From contig NZ_JAJVKV010000006.1 in NCBI RefSeq assembly GCF_024198175.1, forward strand, positions 1 through 64,000: a stretch of DNA of 64,000 nucleotides. The letters are read 5' to 3'. The notes beneath the pieces were generated by a model. That model had not been told where the DNA came from, did no database searches, and saw nothing but the letters and a program-made list of their open reading frames with translations. The position numbers and the translations under genes were made by a program. The stretch's first letter is position 1; the number at the start of each line of letters is the position of its first letter. The stretch is from Pyxidicoccus xibeiensis (GTDB lineage Bacteria > Myxococcota > Myxococcia > Myxococcales > Myxococcaceae). Below, in pieces: positions 60,265 to 64,000 of this stretch.

Positions 60265-60514
60265 GCCCGGGTCGCCTCCGCATCAGGGGTCACCCGTAGG
60301 TGGCGTGGAGAGCGGAAAGCCGTGGAAGACTGGCGAGGTTCGCACCAAACCGGGGGGTTCCCACCATCTGACAAGCGAGACGACGTCGCCAGGTCGCCCG
60401 CCCGCCATGCGAGCGGGCGCGGGCAATCTCAAGGTCCCGCGCCGACGCCGTTCTCCCGTGGTGCGCCGGTCGCGCCCACAACGACCCTCCAGGCGCGAGG
60501 GCTCCGTATGCCAA
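60265..60514. other. Gap upstream of the aryl-polyene-like operon
   Basis: No gene is supported between the LysR stop and the operon promoter at 60515. Short open frames on both strands here have non-coding composition and no ribosome-binding sites. Confidence 0.4.
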
Positions 60515-60543
60515 TTGTCCCGTATGTGATGTTTTGGTAGAAG
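60515..60543 (+). promoter_or_regulatory. Candidate sigma-70 promoter of the aryl-polyene-like operon
   Basis: TTGTCC (60515-60520) and TAGAAG (60538-60543) each match the -35/-10 consensus at four of six bases with the ideal 17-bp spacing, in a locally A+T-rich patch 34 bp before the first gene. Confidence 0.5.
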
Positions 60544-60577
60544 TGCACGCTGGGAGCACACGTATCCTCCCGACATC

Positions 60578-61312
60578 ATGATGGTTTTCTCCGTTCACCA
60601 CTGGGCCGCGTGGGCTCCCGGGCTTGTCGGGCAGGATGCCTGGAAGGCCTGGTTGTCACGGCCGCATCCGCTTCCGGCCGAGGGCACTCCGCCCTTGACC
60701 GAGATGCCGGCGATGATGCGCCGCCGCGTGGAGCGGCTGGGGCGCATCGCGCTGCAGGCGGCGTACGGGTGTCAGGCCGAGGCCCCGCCGTGTCCGGTGG
60801 TGTTCGCCTCGCGCTACGGGGAGCTCAGCCGCTCCGTGGAGCTGCTGGAGCAGCTGGCGCGCGCCACGCCACTGTCGCCCACGTCCTTCAGCCTGTCGGT
60901 GCACAACGCGATTGGCGCGCTCTTCTCCATCGCCCGCGGTGACACCACCGCCTACACCGCCGTGGCGGCGGGTGAGGAGACGGTGGAGGCCGCCTTCGTC
61001 GAGGGGTGCGCCCTGCTCTCCGAGGGGGCCCCGGAAGTCATGGTGGTCGTCTACGACGAGCCGCTCCCCCGCCCCTACCAGCACTTCCAGGAGTACGCGG
61101 CGTTCCCTCATGCCTGGGCCTGCCGCCTGCGCGCCGCCGACGGCGCCTCCGGCTACCGCCTCACCTGCGGCGCCGCGACGGGGGCTCCGGAGCACACCGG
61201 GGCGGAGGCACTGCCCGCGGGGCTCTCCGTGCTGCGCATGCTGGCCGGCGGGGCGGAGGGCTTCGAGCACGCCGTGGGCCCCCGGCGCTGGCGGTGGCAG
61301 AGCCATGCTTGA
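60578..61312 (+). CDS. Beta-ketoacyl-synthase-like protein (chain-length-factor type, aryl polyene cluster)
   Basis: A 244-residue protein like the short ketosynthase-like factors of aryl polyene clusters (ApeC-like in my recollection). It has the N-terminal half of a thiolase fold: RRRVERLGRIALQAA, VFASRYGELSRS, and SFSLSVHNAIGALFSIA where a full ketosynthase would carry its active site. The catalytic Cys is absent, as in chain-length factors. It would pair with a true ketosynthase expected further right. Its stop overlaps the next gene's ATG by 8 bp. Confidence 0.75.
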   Translation: MMVFSVHHWAAWAPGLVGQDAWKAWLSRPHPLPAEGTPPLTEMPAMMRRRVERLGRIALQAAYGCQAEAPPCPVVFASRYGELSRSVELLEQLARATPLSPTSFSLSVHNAIGALFSIARGDTTAYTAVAAGEETVEAAFVEGCALLSEGAPEVMVVVYDEPLPRPYQHFQEYAAFPHAWACRLRAADGASGYRLTCGAATGAPEHTGAEALPAGLSVLRMLAGGAEGFEHAVGPRRWRWQSHA

Positions 61313-62087
61313 GACGCTCGAGCGCGGGTGGCGCGTGCTGGCCACGGGAATCTGCTTCGCCACGTTCGGCCTGGGCGGGCTCGGGCTGCGGCTCTTCTAC
61401 TTCCCCCTGCTGCAGCTGCTCGTCCGGGACCCGGCGCGGCGCACGCGGCAGGCGCGCCTGGCGGTGCACCACACGTTCCGGTTCTTCATCGAGCTGATGC
61501 GCGTCGTCGGCGTGCTGCGCTACCGCATCGAAGGGGTGGAGAAGCTGTCGCGGTCCGGGCTGCTCATCCTCGCCAACCACCCGACGCTCATCGACGTCGT
61601 CTTCCTCATCTCCCTGGTGCCCAACGCCGACTGCGTGGTCAAGGCCAGCCTGGCCAACAACCCCTTCACCCGCGGGCCGGTGCAGGCCACCGGCTACCTC
61701 TGCAACGACTCCGGTCCGGAGCTCGTCCAGGCCTGCATCGACTCGGTGAAGGCGGGCAACAACCTCATCATCTTCCCCGAGGGCACGCGCACGCCGGTGC
61801 AGGGCCCGATGAAGCTGCAGCGCGGCGCCGCCAACATCGCGGTGCGCGGGCCCTGCGACATCACCCCGGTCACCATCCGGGCAGAGCCGATTGGCCTCGC
61901 CAAGGGAATGCCCTGGTGGCGGGTGCCGCCCAGGCCCATCCAGTTCACCATCGTGGTGCGTGACGACATCGCCGTGGCGCCGCTGCTGGAAGACGCCGGA
62001 GGCGAGGCGGCACTCGCCGCCCGTCAGCTCACCACGCGGCTGCACGACTACTTTTCCAGGGAGACACAACGCCATGCAGGCGCTTGA
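61305..62087 (+). CDS. Lysophospholipid acyltransferase family protein
   Basis: A 260-residue PlsC-type acyltransferase. One membrane segment near the N-terminus is followed by the catalytic NHPTLID (H-x4-D) and FPEGTRTP. It would move the finished acyl chain onto a membrane lipid or glycerol acceptor, as proposed for similar genes of aryl polyene clusters. The ATG at 61305 overlaps the preceding gene; the ORF's longer upstream frame is rejected. It overlaps the next gene by 14 bp. Confidence 0.85.
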   Translation: MLETLERGWRVLATGICFATFGLGGLGLRLFYFPLLQLLVRDPARRTRQARLAVHHTFRFFIELMRVVGVLRYRIEGVEKLSRSGLLILANHPTLIDVVFLISLVPNADCVVKASLANNPFTRGPVQATGYLCNDSGPELVQACIDSVKAGNNLIIFPEGTRTPVQGPMKLQRGAANIAVRGPCDITPVTIRAEPIGLAKGMPWWRVPPRPIQFTIVVRDDIAVAPLLEDAGGEAALAARQLTTRLHDYFSRETQRHAGA

Positions 62088-62334
62088 GCAGGACATCAAG
62101 AAGCTGGTCATCGAGACGCTGAACCTCGAGGACATCACTCCGGACGACATCGATCCGGCCGCGCCGCTGTTCGTCGAGGGACTCGGGCTCGATTCCATCG
62201 ACGCCCTGGAGCTCGGCCTGGCGCTGCAGAAGACCTACGGGGTCATCCTTGCGAGCGATTCGAAGGAGAACCGCCGCCACTTCGCCAGCGTGCGCGCCCT
62301 CGCGGACTTCGTGAGCGCTCATCGCAAGGCCTGA
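62074..62334 (+). CDS. Acyl carrier protein 1
   Basis: An 86-residue ACP. The phosphopantetheine attachment serine is in GLGLDSIDALEL, with the usual acidic helices around it. It carries the growing chain of the cluster's product. The ATG at 62074 overlaps the acyltransferase gene; AGGGAG precedes it. Confidence 0.93.
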   Translation: MQALEQDIKKLVIETLNLEDITPDDIDPAAPLFVEGLGLDSIDALELGLALQKTYGVILASDSKENRRHFASVRALADFVSAHRKA

Positions 62335-62365
62335 ACTCAAAACCCGAATGGAGGGGGAAACCATC

Positions 62366-62623
62366 ATGACCAAGACTCAGCTCTTCGAGAATCTCAGCAC
62401 GCTGTTGCAGGACACCTTCGGCATCGAGCCGGAGCGCATCACGCCGGAGGCCCGCCTGCGTGACGACCTGGACATCGACAGCATCGACGCGGTGGACCTG
62501 CTGGTGAGGCTGAAGCCCGTGACGGGCAAGCGCCTGCCGCCGGAGGTCTTCAAGTCGGTCCGCACCATCCAGGACGTGGTCGACGCGCTGCACGGGCTCA
62601 TCGACGAATCCGTGGCGGCGTGA
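62366..62623 (+). CDS. Acyl carrier protein 2
   Basis: An 85-residue ACP with its phosphopantetheine site in DLDIDSIDAVDL. A second ACP directly after the first is characteristic of aryl polyene clusters. GAGGGGG lies 8 nt before the ATG at 62366; the upstream ATG at 62348 is disfavoured. Its TGA overlaps the next gene's GTG. Confidence 0.92.
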   Translation: MTKTQLFENLSTLLQDTFGIEPERITPEARLRDDLDIDSIDAVDLLVRLKPVTGKRLPPEVFKSVRTIQDVVDALHGLIDESVAA

Positions 62624-63171
62624 AGCACCTCCGTCCAGCACTGGTGGGACTGCTGACGCTGGCATACCCGGTGCTGGTCTACTTCGGACTGGGCCGGTTC
62701 GAGCCCCGCTGGATGGCACTGCCCCTGGTGGGCATTGCCGTGCTCCGGGCCCTGGCCACGCGCGAGAAGGTCTGGCTGGCCGCGGCCGGCGGGGCCTTCG
62801 TGCTCGCGGCGGCCACCCTCTTCGGCAACCACGCCCTGCCGCTGAAGCTCTACCCTGTCCTGGTGAACACCCTGCTGCTCACGGTCTTCGCCACCAGCCT
62901 CGCCTTCCCCCCCAGCGTCATCGAGCGCCTGGCACGGCTGCGCGAGCCGGCGCTTCCTCCGTCCGGCGTGGCCTACACGCGGAAGGTGACGCAGGTGTGG
63001 TGCGGGTTCTTCGTGCTCAATGGCGGCATCGCGCTGGGCACGGCGCTCTGGGGCAGTGACGCCACGTGGGCGCTGTACAACGGCCTCATCGCCTACGGGC
63101 TGATGGGCCTGCTCTTCGCCGGCGAGTGGGTGGTGCGGCAGCGCGTGAGGGCGAGCCACAGTCATGGCTGA
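62620..63171 (+). CDS. Polytopic membrane protein of aryl polyene clusters (COG4648-like)
   Basis: A 183-residue membrane protein with about five hydrophobic segments. It is similar to the small membrane proteins that sit between the ACP and ligase genes in aryl polyene/xanthomonadin clusters; its role there is unclear, perhaps anchoring or transfer of the product. The GTG start overlaps the ACP stop (GTGA), and its stop overlaps the ligase ATG by 8 bp. Confidence 0.8.
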   Translation: MKHLRPALVGLLTLAYPVLVYFGLGRFEPRWMALPLVGIAVLRALATREKVWLAAAGGAFVLAAATLFGNHALPLKLYPVLVNTLLLTVFATSLAFPPSVIERLARLREPALPPSGVAYTRKVTQVWCGFFVLNGGIALGTALWGSDATWALYNGLIAYGLMGLLFAGEWVVRQRVRASHSHG

Positions 63172-64000
63172 GCACCTCGGCATCGAAGCGCTCCTCACCC
63201 GGGGGCGGCCTCCCGCGCATCCGGTAGCGCTGCGCGACGGCCAGGTCCTCCGGTTCGCCGACTTCGCCGCGCGGGCCGCCCGCTGGCGTGCGGCCTTCGA
63301 GCGCCAGCCGGGCCGGCGCCTGGCCCTGTACTTCGAGGACACCTTCGAGTTCGCCGCCGCGCTGCTCGGCGCGTGGCATGCGGGGAAGTGCGTCTATCTC
63401 CCCTCCGAGGCCCAGCCCGCGACGCTGGAGCGGCTGCGCGACGAGGTGGACGGCTTCGCCGGCCAGCTCCCCGCGGCGTACGCCCCGCTGGCCCCGGTGG
63501 AGGGTGCCGAGGGGGGCTGGCGGCCCCTGTCCCTGGAGGCCCGGGCCCTGGTCGTCTACACCTCCGGCTCCAGCGGCGAGCCCACCGCCATTGCGAAGCA
63601 GCTGGCGCAGCTGACGCGCGAGGTCTCCACGCTGGCCGGCCTCTTCGACGCGCGGCTCGGCGAGGCGCGCGTCCTCGCCACCGTCTCGCACCAGCACATC
63701 TACGGGCTGCTGTTCCGGGTGCTCTGGCCCCTGTCGGCGGGCCGGCCCTTCCCGGCGCGGAGCCTGACGTACCCCGAGGACATCGTGACCGCGCTGGAGG
63801 AAGGCCCCGCCGCGCTCATCGCGAGCCCGGCCCACCTCAAGCGCCTGCCGGAGTCCCTCGACTGGGCGGGCGTCCGGGGGAACCTGCGCGCGGTCTTCTC
63901 CTCGGGCGGCCCGCTGCCCGCCGAGGCGCTGCGGGACTGCCGGGACCTGCTGGGCCAGGCGCCGGTGGAGGTCTACGGCAGCTCGGAGACGGGGGGCGTC
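63164..64000 (+). CDS. AMP-binding acyl/aryl ligase, partial (aryl polyene cluster)
   Basis: The first 279 residues of an adenylate-forming ligase, cut by the right edge. VVYTSGSSGEPTAIAK is the ATP-binding P-loop, and YGSSETGGV at the end is the next conserved motif. In aryl polyene clusters the corresponding enzyme activates an aromatic starter acid and loads it on an ACP, which is the expected role here. The ATG at 63164 overlaps the membrane-protein gene; GAGGGCGAG precedes it. Confidence 0.88.
   Translation, partial: MAEHLGIEALLTRGRPPAHPVALRDGQVLRFADFAARAARWRAAFERQPGRRLALYFEDTFEFAAALLGAWHAGKCVYLPSEAQPATLERLRDEVDGFAGQLPAAYAPLAPVEGAEGGWRPLSLEARALVVYTSGSSGEPTAIAKQLAQLTREVSTLAGLFDARLGEARVLATVSHQHIYGLLFRVLWPLSAGRPFPARSLTYPEDIVTALEEGPAALIASPAHLKRLPESLDWAGVRGNLRAVFSSGGPLPAEALRDCRDLLGQAPVEVYGSSETGGV

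Noticed and set aside
60283..60601. Short frames on both strands between LysR and the polyene operon
   Set aside because: They overlap one another, lack start signals and have mixed composition. The region is better explained as promoter DNA.

Overview
The window is GC-rich DNA, about 70% by eye, with strong G/C bias at third codon positions. It very probably comes from a myxobacterium of the Myxococcaceae (Myxococcus, Corallococcus or Pyxidicoccus type). Supporting features are a two-gene unit of a Myxococcales-type sigma factor and a Ser/Thr kinase, a 1,782-residue kinase/ATPase/histidine-kinase hybrid, many large secreted lipoproteins with Ig-like, discoidin-like, P-domain or fibrinogen-like modules, c-type-heme DUF1592/DUF1501 clusters, and kinase pseudogene debris. 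No rRNA, tRNA, CRISPR array or intact mobile element was seen. Homology statements rest on motif recognition; no database search was run.

Layout. 0.3-8.4 kb: ileS (with an unusual internal insert), an amidase, a hydroxyacid-oxoacid transhydrogenase-like alcohol dehydrogenase with a thioesterase, and a small secreted protein. 8.4-23.7 kb: surface and secreted functions. These are a P-domain lipoprotein divergent from a triple-PAS/GAF histidine kinase, a discoidin/Ig lipoprotein with a CxxCH motif, an alkaline-ceramidase-like membrane enzyme, and an overlapping pair made of an Asp-box propeller protein with a dockerin-like tail followed by a lipoprotein of nine Ig-like repeats ending in a cohesin-like region. 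23.8-35.7 kb: housekeeping and accessory metabolism. It holds an ATP-grasp protein, an SDR, a DEIH helicase, a spermidine-synthase-like protein, a DJ-1/PfpI protein divergent from a GlxA-type regulator, and a ThDP enzyme plus aldehyde dehydrogenase operon divergent from a LysR regulator. 35.7-43.7 kb: a tight DUF1592/cytochrome/DUF1501 operon, a lipoprotein, an Ala/Lys-rich protein with a coupled small gene, and a sigma factor divergent from a kinase carrying an anti-sigma zinc motif. 46.6-50.3 kb: a degenerate zone with a scrambled kinase pseudogene, a fibrinogen-like secreted protein, an apparently acquired ArsR/SRPBCC/DUF1993 group, and an IS66 remnant beside a truncated coding tail.

50.4-58.5 kb is the most interesting stretch: a candidate split borosin (backbone alpha-N-methylated RiPP) operon. 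It has a TP-methylase-type methyltransferase with borosin hallmarks, a helical-repeat protein overlapping it by 4 bp, a 77-residue candidate precursor peptide with a leader-like helical segment, a perfect hairpin just after the precursor, and then the giant sensory kinase. 58.6-60.3 kb: a glutathione transferase divergent from a LysR regulator. 60.5-64.0 kb: the start of an aryl-polyene/xanthomonadin-like operon (ketosynthase-like factor, acyltransferase, two ACPs, membrane protein, AMP-ligase) that runs off the right edge.
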